From an uncultured Clostridia bacterium (GTDB lineage Bacteria; Bacillota; Clostridia; Christensenellales; Borkfalkiaceae), in the NCBI GenBank assembly GCA_947626575.1, contig CANQSR010000015.1, forward strand, positions 1 to 49,316: 49,316 bases of DNA. Reading direction: 5' to 3'. The translations under genes were made by a program, and so were the position numbers. Under the pieces are notes generated by a model. The model had not been told where the DNA came from. It did not search any database and saw only the letters and a program-made list of their open reading frames with translations. Below are positions 25,607 through 33,108 of the stretch, piece by piece (position 1 is the stretch's first letter; every line of letters begins with the position of its first letter).

Positions 25607-27628
25607 GTGCTGCCCTTTCAGCACGCATGAAACTTCCCATGCAAGATAATCGCCGATCGTTTTGCGGAAATCCTCCATGGTTGGCTTGGTATCCACGGGC
25701 GCAAATTGGTTCCAATCCGCGCCGTTTTCGGGGTCGATCGTGCCTTCGTAATATTCCTTTTCCGTATAAATATTCAATTTGGATTTTCCAAATCGCACGA
25801 GTTCTACGAGTTCCCGATATCTCTCCTTCGCACGGTCGGTATCTTTTAAGTTCTTGCTTGATTTTTTGCGGTTTGTTCTCGTATATCCGTCAACGGAAAA
25901 ATCTATAAATTTTACTATGTCATCGCGCTGGTGTGCTTCACCGACGCGAAAAACGTAAATATTCGGTTGAACGCTGGATCTACCAATAAACAGATCGACC
26001 GGCATTTTGATGCTTGCCAAAAGCGTGCTGTGCTTCAAGATCCTTTTATTATATTCAATAGCTTTTCCCGCCCCCGCCGAATTTTGAATAATGATCGCGG
26101 CATAGCCCTTTTCCATCATGGCAAGCGCGCGCTCGACAAAAATCATCCCTTTCCCTTTGGCGGAATAGGGGGGATTCAATACGAATGCAGTCGCCGGGAA
26201 TTTCTTATCGGTACCCGCAAAGCCATAGTTGCCGTCGAAATCCTTCAAGGAATCCATGTTGAGAATATTCGAACTTCCGTCACCCATCAAAATCATGTTG
26301 AGAATGGCGAGCATATATACGCTCGGAAGGATCTCCAAACCGAGCAATTGATTTGCTTTAATTGCCGCCGATTTGATTGCCAACGCTTCCGGAGATTTGA
26401 TCTTTTTCTTCGCATCAATCAGCATTTCATTCATGGATGCGACCAAAAGCCCGGCTGACCCCGTTGCAAAGTCCCATACATAAGAATCCATATCGACGCG
26501 TGCGAGTTTGGCGAGGAGCGTTGCAATATAGGAGGGAGTGAGGACGACGTCATTGAGCTTGTCCTGGGAAAAACCAAGCCATTTATACATCTCGTTGAAG
26601 AGTTTGCCCGTGAAATCCGTCGTCAAGCCGATTTTATAATAAATGCCGAGGTCATCCACGATTTTTGCAAATACGCGCTTCAATTGACTTTCGCCGTTTT
26701 CAACCCGGTTGATATTGCTTGTAAGAAGGGTATTGGCAAGCGTGCGGACGATCAGATCCTTCTTCTCCTGCGGCAGGTTTTTCTCGTCAAGAAAAGCATT
26801 GATTTTGCGCAAAATAATATCGCCATCCCGGTTTCCGTTCTCGGTCGAAGATTTCAGCGCGGATTTTTCGAGTGCGGCGACTTTTCCGGGGATTCCGAGC
26901 GTTGCGATGATGGAAGCTGCGACGAGATAGACGCGGTCATTTTCGCCGAGCCCTTTTTCGTTTTGATAGATATCTTCATTCAGGCAGACGAGGCTTGCAT
27001 CGATCTCACGTTCGCGCTGTTCTTTTCTTTTTTCGAGTTCTTCCGGTGACAGTTGCAGATTCTTGACTTTATCGATAAAATTATCGAAATTTTCGGATTT
27101 TAAGAAAGATAGATCGCTGTAATCTCCAACTTTTTGCCCGATGCCCAAGTTGGATTTGGAGACGAAATAGACGCCGATAGAGTATTGGAGAACTCCAAGC
27201 GTATCTTTATGGCCGGTCATCCCTATTGCGATAATATCCGTGTAATTTGTATAATGAAGCAAGGCATTTGCATAATGCACTGCGCCGTTTACCGCATAGG
27301 AATTTATGACTTTATAATCGGGAGTATTTTTTGAAGTTTTATTGACGATTTTTCCATCGCCGTCCAACTTGACAAGTTTGTCTTTATAGCCTTTATATTC
27401 GATCAAAATAGGATAATAAGCAAGATTTTTGTCCCGTAACAGCAGTTTGGCATCGGGCCGGTTTCCGCCCGTGCCGCCGTTTTTGGAGGCGTATTCCGAG
27501 AGAGCCTGATCGATTTCGCTATTGAGTGATTCTTGCTCCAATTTATAATCTAATCCGTATGATTTGAGCCAACCGTTTGCAAGGTCTGCAATGTTGGGTT
27601 CTACGGATTGTATTTTTGCTTTTGCCAT
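25580..27628 (-). CDS. BcgI-like restriction/methylation subunit (nuclease plus N6-adenine methylase)
   Basis: A 682-residue protein combining two activities. The N-terminal part has a PD-(D/E)xK nuclease pattern (RPDAKLLL at about 57, ILIEYKGYK at about 77). The middle and C-terminal part is an N6-adenine DNA methylase with motif I FATGSAGLL (about 388) and motif IV NPPY (about 484). This matches the A subunit of type IIB enzymes such as BcgI, which works with a separate S protein. ATG at 27628 is chosen for GGGAG about 9 nt upstream; the frame continues to 27688 across the promoter. It stops at a TAG that follows a slippery heptamer. Low GC marks it as acquired DNA. Confidence 0.9.
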   Translation of the reverse strand: MAKAKIQSVEPNIADLANGWLKSYGLDYKLEQESLNSEIDQALSEYASKNGGTGGNRPDAKLLLRDKNLAYYPILIEYKGYKDKLVKLDGDGKIVNKTSKNTPDYKVINSYAVNGAVHYANALLHYTNYTDIIAIGMTGHKDTLGVLQYSIGVYFVSKSNLGIGQKVGDYSDLSFLKSENFDNFIDKVKNLQLSPEELEKRKEQREREIDASLVCLNEDIYQNEKGLGENDRVYLVAASIIATLGIPGKVAALEKSALKSSTENGNRDGDIILRKINAFLDEKNLPQEKKDLIVRTLANTLLTSNINRVENGESQLKRVFAKIVDDLGIYYKIGLTTDFTGKLFNEMYKWLGFSQDKLNDVVLTPSYIATLLAKLARVDMDSYVWDFATGSAGLLVASMNEMLIDAKKKIKSPEALAIKSAAIKANQLLGLEILPSVYMLAILNMILMGDGSSNILNMDSLKDFDGNYGFAGTDKKFPATAFVLNPPYSAKGKGMIFVERALAMMEKGYAAIIIQNSAGAGKAIEYNKRILKHSTLLASIKMPVDLFIGRSSVQPNIYVFRVGEAHQRDDIVKFIDFSVDGYTRTNRKKSSKNLKDTDRAKERYRELVELVRFGKSKLNIYTEKEYYEGTIDPENGADWNQFAPVDTKPTMEDFRKTIGDYLAWEVSCVLKGQHGEDDRLGK

Positions 27629-27659
27629 AGAAAAACTCCCGCATCTGTTTCTTTTCACC

Positions 27660-27688
27660 ATTATATCATATTTTTTATATTTTGACAA
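27660..27688 (-). promoter_or_regulatory. Promoter of the restriction-modification genes
   Basis: TTGTCA (27683-27688) and TATAAT (27660-27665) on the minus strand with a 17-nt AT-rich spacer. Confidence 0.82.
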
Positions 27689-27765
27689 ATTTTACGTTAA
27701 ATTACAGAAAAGTTTTTTATTTCCAATTACCGATGCTGCACCGTGTTTAAGCAACAAGGCGTTCA

Positions 27766-27805
27766 GACAAAAACCAAGCGGGGCATGTCCGCCATGCCCC
27801 GCTTG
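27766..27805. repeat. Right copy of the 40-bp direct repeat; terminator for the minus-strand gene
   Basis: 39 of 40 bases match 24531-24570. Read on the minus strand, its hairpin AAGCGGGGCATG...CATGCCCCGCTT runs into TTTTTG and ends the transcript of the gene at 27819-28385. Confidence 0.85.
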
Positions 27806-27818
27806 TAATTTCAATATG

Positions 27819-28385
27819 TTACTTATCCTGCGGCTTTGTGGAAACAAATTCCAAACGCTGCGAAAGGCTTTGTTCGATGTTTTTCGATTCGCGGCGGAGA
27901 TGGGGCCGTTCGAGGAGCAGGGCGTCTGCCGCCTCCCACAGCGAGAAACTGCCCACAATGGAGAGGATCTCCGCAAAGAACGCGTCGGCGCGCGTAAAAG
28001 CGAAGTAAAAATAGAGCGCAAGCACGGCGACGCCGAAGAGAGCGAGCAAGACCATTTTTCTCAGATTCGCCGCGAGATCCCACGAGACGTCGAGGGATTT
28101 TAAGGTGTAATGCCGTTGCATGGCGCTTTTGACGGTCTCCTGCTCTTCGGCGGGAATATCTCCGTGAAAGCGGATGCGGAGGGGGATCTCTGCGGGTACG
28201 ACGTTGGTCTGTGCGTCGATGTAGTCATAGATATCGCCATTCAGATCGCGCTGTTTGCCCATGCTCAGCGGGTCATAGAGCGTTGACCCGTCGCCGACGT
28301 CGATGTCCACGACGGCATAGCCCTCTTCATCGCGGATGTCTTTGAGGTACTCGATGACTTCTTCCGCACGTTTTTTCTTGTTCAC
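27819..28385 (-). CDS. Unrecognised membrane protein
   Basis: A 188-residue protein with one clear membrane helix (KMVLLALFGVAVLALYFYFAF, about 122-142) and a possible second, weaker hydrophobic stretch (FFAEILSIVGSFSLW). The N-terminal part is acidic with a basic start (NKKKRAEEVIEYLKDIRDEEG), and the C-terminus is polar. GTG at 28385 is preferred because GGGAGG lies 6 nt ahead; the longer TTG start at 28406 overlaps that site. I do not recognise a family. Its terminator is the right copy of the 40-bp repeat. Confidence 0.75.
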   Translation of the reverse strand: MNKKKRAEEVIEYLKDIRDEEGYAVVDIDVGDGSTLYDPLSMGKQRDLNGDIYDYIDAQTNVVPAEIPLRIRFHGDIPAEEQETVKSAMQRHYTLKSLDVSWDLAANLRKMVLLALFGVAVLALYFYFAFTRADAFFAEILSIVGSFSLWEAADALLLERPHLRRESKNIEQSLSQRLEFVSTKPQDK

Positions 28386-28406
28386 GGCAAGCCTCCCGAA
28401 AATCAA

Positions 28407-28713
28407 CTAAGGGAATTATACCACACTGCGGCGAAAAATGCAACATGGGGTGCGAAAAAAATCAAAAAACCCGTCTCTATGCGGCGTATCATCCTGTCCG
28501 ACTGAGGTTTCTATTGCAGACTAAGGTCTGACGAGGCGCGGAGCGACGAAGAGCGAAGCGAAGGATCCAGAACGTGATACGGTTGTTATGGAAAGCGGCG
28601 CGGAGCGCCGAAAGGAGCCCTTAGCCGTGCATACCGACGGGAAGCCGCCGCAAGGGCGGCGTGACGAATATGCGGGAACGCAACACGGTTTTTGAAAAGT
28701 GTGATAAAAACGC
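28407..28713. other. Intergenic region with short repeats, no supported gene
   Basis: About 300 nt hold short inverted repeats such as GGCGCGGAGCGCC and GCCGCCGCAAGGGCGGC and the phrase GACGAGGCGCGGAGCGACGA. No ribosome binding site with a plausible reading frame is seen. The content resembles the dispersed repeats elsewhere in the window. Confidence 0.5.
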
Positions 28714-28742
28714 TTGCAAAACGCGGACGGCTTTGATATAAT
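28714..28742 (+). promoter_or_regulatory. Promoter of tRNA-Pro
   Basis: TTGCAA (28714-28719) and TATAAT (28737-28742) with a 17-nt spacer, 10 nt ahead of the tRNA. Confidence 0.8.
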
Positions 28743-28751
28743 AGGAATGTT

Positions 28752-28828
28752 CGAGGAGTAGCGCAGTTTGGTAGCGCGCTTGGTTCGGGACCAAGAGGTC
28801 GTGGGTTCAAATCCCGTCTCCTCGACCA
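28752..28828 (+). tRNA. tRNA-Pro (anticodon CGG), CCA encoded
   Basis: Acceptor CGAGGAG pairs with CTCCTCG, the anticodon arm is CTTGG-TTCGGGA-CCAAG (anticodon CGG), the TpsiC arm is GTGGGTTCAAATCCCGT-like, and CCA is encoded. Its 3' half is the attachment site of the neighbouring integrase element. Confidence 0.95.
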
Positions 28829-28830
28829 AA
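28793..28830 (+). repeat. Left attachment site (att), 38 bp within tRNA-Pro
   Basis: The 38 bp from AAGAGGTCGTGGG to CGACCAAA recur exactly at 31751-31788. The integrase gene lies just inside this copy, as is usual for tRNA-targeted elements. Confidence 0.8.
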
Positions 28831-28888
28831 GACGCAATATCTTGTGGTTTATTATGCGGAAGCACAAGATATTGCGTCTTTTTTTTGT
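28830..28888 (+). terminator. Terminator after tRNA-Pro
   Basis: 17-nt arms AGACGCAATATCTTGTG (28830-28846) and CACAAGATATTGCGTCT (28863-28879) pair perfectly, followed by a long T run. The loop is 16 nt. Confidence 0.87.
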
Positions 28889-28953
28889 GCCTTTTTTGCA
28901 GTTTTAGCCGATTTCGAGATATTTTTGGGTAGTTATTTGGGTAGTAAATTTGT

Positions 28954-29928
28954 TCAATAGTGTAGTTTTTTGATCTCTTCGAGTTGATATTCCTCGCTGA
29001 AATGGGTGTAGACCGCGCTCGTCATGTCCTTGTTGTCGATGTGGGCTGTCCAAACATCCACCAATTCCTTCGAGATCTTACATTCCTGCGCACGGGTGGA
29101 AAATGTATGCCGAAGATCTTTGAGCGTATTATTTGGCAGTAGCTTCTGAAATGCTTTTGAGAGTGTATCGTTGCTCTTGGGCAGATCCTCAGGCCGCAAC
29201 GGAACGAACTCTCTGAGCGCGGGCGCGATCGGGATCTTGCGCCATGTGCGCGGTTGGCTCTTGCGCTTCTTGCCGTTCTCTACTGTCATGAAGTTCTCAT
29301 CAAACTTTGCACTATATAGCTCGTTCCGGCGAATCCCCGTGTAGAGAAAGATCATAAAGCATTTTTGATATCGGGAAGATCGGCACGCCTCGATGAAATA
29401 GGCGACCTCCTCCTTCGTCAGACATTTTCCTTTGCGGCGAATATGCTTCGGCACCTTGACGAATCTCATCGGATTATCGGTAATGAGCTTTTCGCCGATA
29501 GCTGCGTTGAAGATCTCGTTCAATATCCATCGTACCGTCTCGCATGTTCGCCCGTGTCCTCTGTCAATTAAGCCGGCGAGGAGTTCTTGGCATTGCATAA
29601 CGCCGATCTGCTTGATCCGCATTTTTCCGATCTTTGGTTCGATGTGAAGCTGATACGTCCGATACTGTCCCTTATAAGTCCCCTCGTCTACATTGACCCG
29701 TTTCACGTTTTTGAAGAAACTTTCTGCAAATTCTGCGAAATTGCTTGTTTTTGCGGGTAGTTGCGCTCGTTTTTCGCCGTTCACGCTTTTTGCCCATTCT
29801 TTGAAGCGTGCTTCGGCCGTTTTTTTATCTTTGGATGTAAATTGAACATTGTATCCGTCGCGGCGATATCTGATTTGATGTAGTCCGTCGCGCGTTTTAC
29901 GATACTTACCGTCTTTCAAACGGGGCAT
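28954..29928 (-). CDS. Tyrosine-recombinase integrase
   Basis: A 324-residue phage-type integrase. The N-terminal part holds an arm-binding region (MPRLKDGKYRKTRDGLHQIR), then a SAM-like core-binding domain. The catalytic domain shows the first Arg in LYTGIRRNELYSAKF, the box II pattern LKDLRHTFSTRAQ, and the nucleophile Tyr in SAVYTHFSEEY near the C-terminus. ATG at 29928 follows AGGAGG; the frame extends to a TTG at 30009 without better support. It lies next to tRNA-Pro and the att repeat and is expected to drive integration and excision of the 3-kb element. Confidence 0.93.
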   Translation of the reverse strand: MPRLKDGKYRKTRDGLHQIRYRRDGYNVQFTSKDKKTAEARFKEWAKSVNGEKRAQLPAKTSNFAEFAESFFKNVKRVNVDEGTYKGQYRTYQLHIEPKIGKMRIKQIGVMQCQELLAGLIDRGHGRTCETVRWILNEIFNAAIGEKLITDNPMRFVKVPKHIRRKGKCLTKEEVAYFIEACRSSRYQKCFMIFLYTGIRRNELYSAKFDENFMTVENGKKRKSQPRTWRKIPIAPALREFVPLRPEDLPKSNDTLSKAFQKLLPNNTLKDLRHTFSTRAQECKISKELVDVWTAHIDNKDMTSAVYTHFSEEYQLEEIKKLHY

Positions 29929-29980
29929 TTTTTCTATCTCCTCCTGCGAATAGTTTAATGCCGTGTTTTCATTTACCTCG

Positions 29981-30205
29981 CTACCGTTTGGATGATCGCT
30001 TACTGACAAGCAAAATGCCTTGCCGTCGGCGGATTTTTTTTATTTCAGAACCGCACGCGGGATCATGCGTGCGGCCCGATAAAGCCTGATTTACCCATAA
30101 CGCAAGCCGTGGCCCGCTTGGTGGCGCCGCCAGCAGCGGCAGGATTTCCGTGAGTGTTCCGAGCGCTTCGAGTAGTTTTTCCCGGATGAGTTCTTCGTTT
30201 GTCAT
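29981..30205 (-). CDS. Small protein of the integrative element, unrecognised
   Basis: A 74-residue frame with a good site (AAAGGAGAATAGT) before ATG at 30205. The N-terminal half is helical (TNEELIREKLLEALGTLTEILPLL) and the C-terminus strongly basic (KKIRRRQGILLVSKRSSKR). It lies just upstream of the integrase on the same strand, where excisionases are often found, but it shows no clear HTH, so that role is only a possibility. Confidence 0.6.
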   Translation of the reverse strand: MTNEELIREKLLEALGTLTEILPLLAAPPSGPRLALWVNQALSGRTHDPACGSEIKKIRRRQGILLVSKRSSKR

Positions 30206-30266
30206 ACTATTCTCCTTTGGGGAAATTTCCCTTGGGAGAAGTATAACAGAAAATTTTGACAAAATT

Positions 30267-30298
30267 TTAATTGATTTTTGCGCGCAAAAATCAATTAA
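30267..30298. repeat. Perfect 32-bp palindrome
   Basis: TTAATTGATTTTTGCG is followed directly by its reverse complement. It lies between the BRO gene and the small-protein gene. A related interrupted palindrome (AGTTAATTTTT...) lies at 32100-32127. It may be a regulator site or a terminator; the T tract is weak. Confidence 0.8.
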
Positions 30299-30356
30299 GC
30301 GGTTCGGTATGATATAATCAACAGAGTATGGATATACGTATTTCAGCGAGACAAGC

Positions 30357-31196
30357 TCAGTTTTGGTCGTCGTCCTTCTTTGTGGTTTCAAGTAATTGCT
30401 TTTCTTCGGCATTCAAAGAAGAGATTGCGCTCTCACCCGTCGTCGTTTCGAAGTCTTCACGCGCTCGCCGCGCCACGGCTCCTCCGCGTTTTGCCACATG
30501 CCGACTCTCGGCCAAGCCCTGCGGATGCTCTCTTTGTGAAAGCCGTGTTGTAGTAATCTCCGCAAGGGAAGTGAGGATGAGTTCGATATCCGTCATGTTA
30601 TCACGTAAACTTTCTTTTGTGAGTCCTTTGTGTTCCTTGTATTCTTGTACACTGAGCCCGCTCCATGCGCGCATCAGATCGTTCGTGAGAATGGCATATT
30701 CCTTGCCCTCCTCAACACCGCTTGCCCGCCATTCATCGGTGAGTTTCTTTCGGATCTCGATGGTGCGGAGCCGTTGATTGATCCATCCTTCGGGGTAGCC
30801 CTTCATGCGGTAATACTCCGCGCCGCGTAAAATGGCTTTTTCGGGGTCGGCGATCTCGTCCATTCGCTCGGAACCGACTTGTGCCAGCCACATCTTGAAA
30901 GGCTCAGCTTTGGGTGACGGAATGGACTGCACGAGCCGCAAGATCCCTTTTGCGGTAGCGGCTTGGATCTTTCTGCGTCGCCCGTCTAAACCCGTCATTT
31001 CAACAGGGGTACAAATTGTACCCCACTTGTCAGAGAGTTCTTTATCCCTCGAACGCATTTTTTTGATGTACTGTTTTGGATCCGCGCTGTCGGTCAAAAC
31101 GGCTACAACGTCGACGACGGAAAAATACCATTCTTCCTCTTCAGCATTCCATGTAGCGCGGATGCTTTGTTCTTGAAAAAGTTTGATATTGGACAT
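30357..31196 (-). CDS. BRO-family (DinD-like) protein
   Basis: A 279-residue protein with an N-terminal BRO-N domain: IRATWNAEEEEWYFSVVDVV, then DPKQYIKKMRSRDKEL and GRRRKIQAATAKGILRLVQS. The C-terminal half is helical and charged, as in the DinD/BRO proteins often carried by phages and islands. These bind DNA or act as antirepressors; DinD itself is known to inhibit RecA in E. coli. The function here is inferred. ATG at 31196 follows GAGAGGAAGTAACT. It is the cargo of the tRNA-Pro element. Confidence 0.85.
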   Translation of the reverse strand: MSNIKLFQEQSIRATWNAEEEEWYFSVVDVVAVLTDSADPKQYIKKMRSRDKELSDKWGTICTPVEMTGLDGRRRKIQAATAKGILRLVQSIPSPKAEPFKMWLAQVGSERMDEIADPEKAILRGAEYYRMKGYPEGWINQRLRTIEIRKKLTDEWRASGVEEGKEYAILTNDLMRAWSGLSVQEYKEHKGLTKESLRDNMTDIELILTSLAEITTTRLSQREHPQGLAESRHVAKRGGAVARRAREDFETTTGESAISSLNAEEKQLLETTKKDDDQN

Positions 31197-31352
31197 AGTT
31201 ACTTCCTCTCCCGTTTTCGGCGGGATTTTTTATGCCTTTTTCTTGGTGGAGACAATTTATTCTTCGAAATAGTTCAGTTCGCCTTCTTTGATTTTTTCTT
31301 TTTTCAGTTTTACAGATAGCGCAAAATTAAGATTTTTAGAATCGGTTTTGGG

Positions 31353-31585
31353 ATGCCTATTCAGGCATGGCTGATTTTGAATTTACGAACACGAGACGGG
31401 ATTTGAGGGTGGAGGCGATTGCGGGAGCAATCGGTTTGCGGCGAAGAGTATGGAAACGGGTAAGAAGGAACGCAAACCGAACAGCACGGTGTGTTGTTCG
31501 CCGGGGCGCGCCGCCAAAGGCGCAAATCCCGTCTCCTCGACCAAAGGCCGCCATGTTCAAGAGAACATGGCGGCCTTTGGATTTC
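31353..31585 (+). repeat. 233-bp tRNA-derived repeat, copy A
   Basis: Matches 31796-32028 with a single visible mismatch (ATTCAGG versus ATTTAGG). It starts in the right arm of a hairpin, then carries an inverted copy of the tRNA-Pro 3' end (GAGACGGGATTTGA, 31393-31406), GGTGGAGGCGA, a spacer, the direct tRNA-Pro end CAAATCCCGTCTCCTCGACC and a second hairpin (GGCCGCCATGTT/AACATGGCGGCC plus TTT). Confidence 0.85.
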
Positions 31586-31591
31586 GTGTAA

Positions 31592-31615
31592 GACCTCTTG
31601 TAGTCCCGAACCAAG
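31592..31615 (-). repeat. Inverted fragment of the tRNA-Pro anticodon arm
   Basis: GACCTCTTGTAGTCCCGAAC followed by CAAG is the reverse complement of the tRNA-Pro anticodon region apart from a small insertion. It shows that inverted as well as direct pieces of tRNA-Pro have accumulated here. Confidence 0.7.
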
Positions 31616-31750
31616 AAAGAAATAGGGATCCCAAAAAAGATTTGGGGAAGCAAAGATTTTTTGGGAAGAGGAGGTCACGGCGGAGCGAAATATGGCTTTT
31701 CCGCTTGCGGGAAGGGCTTGAAAGCGAAGCCGATGAGCGACGAGGGACCA

Positions 31751-31788
31751 AAGAGGTCGTGGGTTCAAATCCCGTCTCCTCGACCAAA
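31751..31788 (+). repeat. Right attachment site (att), 38 bp
   Basis: Identical to 28793-28830 in the tRNA-Pro 3' half. Upstream only GGGACCA of the anticodon arm is kept, so it is an att remnant and not a tRNA. It closes an element of about 3.0 kb. Confidence 0.8.
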
Positions 31789-31795
31789 ATCAGCC

Positions 31796-32028
31796 ATGCC
31801 TATTTAGGCATGGCTGATTTTGAATTTACGAACACGAGACGGGATTTGAGGGTGGAGGCGATTGCGGGAGCAATCGGTTTGCGGCGAAGAGTATGGAAAC
31901 GGGTAAGAAGGAACGCAAACCGAACAGCACGGTGTGTTGTTCGCCGGGGCGCGCCGCCAAAGGCGCAAATCCCGTCTCCTCGACCAAAGGCCGCCATGTT
32001 CAAGAGAACATGGCGGCCTTTGGATTTC
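31796..32028 (+). repeat. 233-bp tRNA-derived repeat, copy B
   Basis: Second copy of the unit at 31353-31585. Here the first hairpin is complete (AAAATCAGCCATGCC...GGCATGGCTGATTTT), joined directly to the right att site. Confidence 0.85.
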
Positions 32029-32099
32029 ATCTTTCTTTGCTCGTCGCCTTGGCAATTTTCCCCCGCGGGAATGTGTGGAAAAATTCCCCTCCGAATTTT

Positions 32100-32127
32100 A
32101 GTTAATTTTTGCGGGTAAAAATTAACT
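32100..32127. repeat. Inverted repeat ahead of the toxin-antitoxin promoter
   Basis: AGTTAATTTTT and AAAAATTAACT are separated by GCGGGT. It sits 17 nt upstream of the -35 of the toxin-antitoxin promoter and resembles the palindrome at 30267-30298. Confidence 0.65.
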
Positions 32128-32143
32128 ATTTTCTTTGAAAGGA

Positions 32144-32172
32144 TTGACAAAATCGCTAATATCGGATATACT
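32144..32172 (+). promoter_or_regulatory. Promoter of the toxin-antitoxin pair
   Basis: TTGACA (32144-32149) and TATACT (32167-32172), 17-nt spacer, 29 nt ahead of the antitoxin start. Confidence 0.87.
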
Positions 32173-32200
32173 GTTAATAGATAATCAGGAGGAGGTAATT

Positions 32201-32434
32201 ATGACGACCGTAACCGCAACCGAAATGCAAAATAATTTCGGCAAATATCTTCAATACGTACAATCGGGGAAAGAGGTCATCATTCTCCGCAACGGGAAAG
32301 AGGTCGCGCGGCTCATCTCCCGCGAGCGCACCGTTTCCTTCCTTACCGATGAACTCGTCGGCGTTCTCAAAGGAGATTATGACGACAAGGCGCTCCGCGC
32401 AGAGAGGATCTCAAAGCATGAAGATCTTGATTGA
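32201..32434 (+). CDS. Phd/YefM-family antitoxin
   Basis: A 77-residue protein with the family's N-terminal pattern (TTVTATEMQNNFGKYLQYVQ then GKEVIILRNGKEVARLI). The N-terminus binds DNA for autoregulation and the acidic C-terminal tail (DYDDKALRAERISKHEDLD) is expected to wrap and block the toxin. A strong AGGAGGAGG site precedes ATG at 32201. It overlaps the toxin gene by 17 nt, so they are co-translated. Confidence 0.92.
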   Translation: MTTVTATEMQNNFGKYLQYVQSGKEVIILRNGKEVARLISRERTVSFLTDELVGVLKGDYDDKALRAERISKHEDLD

Positions 32435-32825
32435 CACGAATGTGATTTTAGACGTACTCTCCGATCGTAAGCCTTTCTCGGAAGCTGCGCAGAAAATCTT
32501 TAAGCTCTGCGAAGTCAAAAAGCTCACGGGGTATATTTCCGCGCTGTCTGTTCCCAATATTGTTTACATTCTTCGCAAAGAACTCGATGCGAAGCGGGTG
32601 CAGGAGATCCTCTCACAACTTGCTCTTTTATTCGACGTAGTAGATCTCAAAGCCGACGATTTGAAAAAAGCGGCCGCGCTCGGATTTCCCGATTTCGAGG
32701 ATGCGCTCCAAAGCGTATGTGCCGCGCGGATCAAGGCGGACTACATCATTACCCGTAATCTGAAAGATTTCGCGGGCAGCAAAGTGATCGCGTTGAGACC
32801 GGATGAACTACTTGAAAGAATTTAA
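32418..32825 (+). CDS. PIN-domain toxin (VapC-like ribonuclease)
   Basis: A 135-residue PIN-domain protein with acidic residues in the expected places: LIDTNVILDVL at the N-terminus, the middle Glu in FSEAAQKIF, FEDALQ, and ADYIITRNLKDF. Such toxins cut tRNA or rRNA when not bound by the antitoxin. ATG at 32418 lies within the end of the antitoxin gene; the frame extends upstream to 32349 without family similarity. Placement beside the integrated element suggests it arrived as mobile cargo. Confidence 0.92.
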   Translation: MKILIDTNVILDVLSDRKPFSEAAQKIFKLCEVKKLTGYISALSVPNIVYILRKELDAKRVQEILSQLALLFDVVDLKADDLKKAAALGFPDFEDALQSVCAARIKADYIITRNLKDFAGSKVIALRPDELLERI

Positions 32826-32836
32826 TATTTTCCCGA

Positions 32837-32863
32837 TCCCGCCCGTTGTGGGCGGGAGTTTTT
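32837..32863 (+). terminator. Terminator after the toxin gene
   Basis: TCCCGCCC-GTTGT-GGGCGGGA followed by GTTTTT, 12 nt after the stop. Confidence 0.87.
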
Positions 32864-32959
32864 AAGCCCTTGGGGCAAAAAGGACTTATTCTTCGGAATA
32901 GTTCGCGCATTCTTTGATGTTGTAGGAATGCCGGGAATATATTTCGTTTACGCGTGCGC

Positions 32960-33014
32960 GGCGCGCGTGTATTAAAATGGCGCGCGTGTATAAAATGGTG
33001 AGAGTATAAAAAAT
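32960..33014 (+). repeat. Three tandem units with TATAAAAT
   Basis: GGCGCGCGTGTATTAAAAT, GGCGCGCGTGTATAAAAT and a diverged GGTGAGAGTATAAAAAAT lie end to end, upstream of the methionine-transport promoter. Each contains a -10-like box. No other gene is seen between the terminator and 33050. Confidence 0.65.
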
Positions 33015-33049
33015 TTTTTGCTGTTTTTGTATAAATATCAAAAAATCAG

Positions 33050-33078
33050 TTGACAGGCAGGGCGCAACGTGCTACAAT
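33050..33078 (+). promoter_or_regulatory. Promoter of the metNIQ leader transcript
   Basis: TTGACA (33050-33055) and TACAAT (33073-33078) with a 17-nt spacer. The transcript should begin near 33085, 24 nt before the leader ORF. Confidence 0.87.
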
Positions 33079-33108
33079 AACAACATCACTGAAAGGAGAC
33101 AGGCGGCA

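Noticed and set aside
31450..32118. Open frames of 100-220 codons across the 31.4-32.1 kb repeats
   Set aside because: The same peptide occurs twice because the DNA is duplicated. The frames read through tRNA fragments and terminator hairpins.
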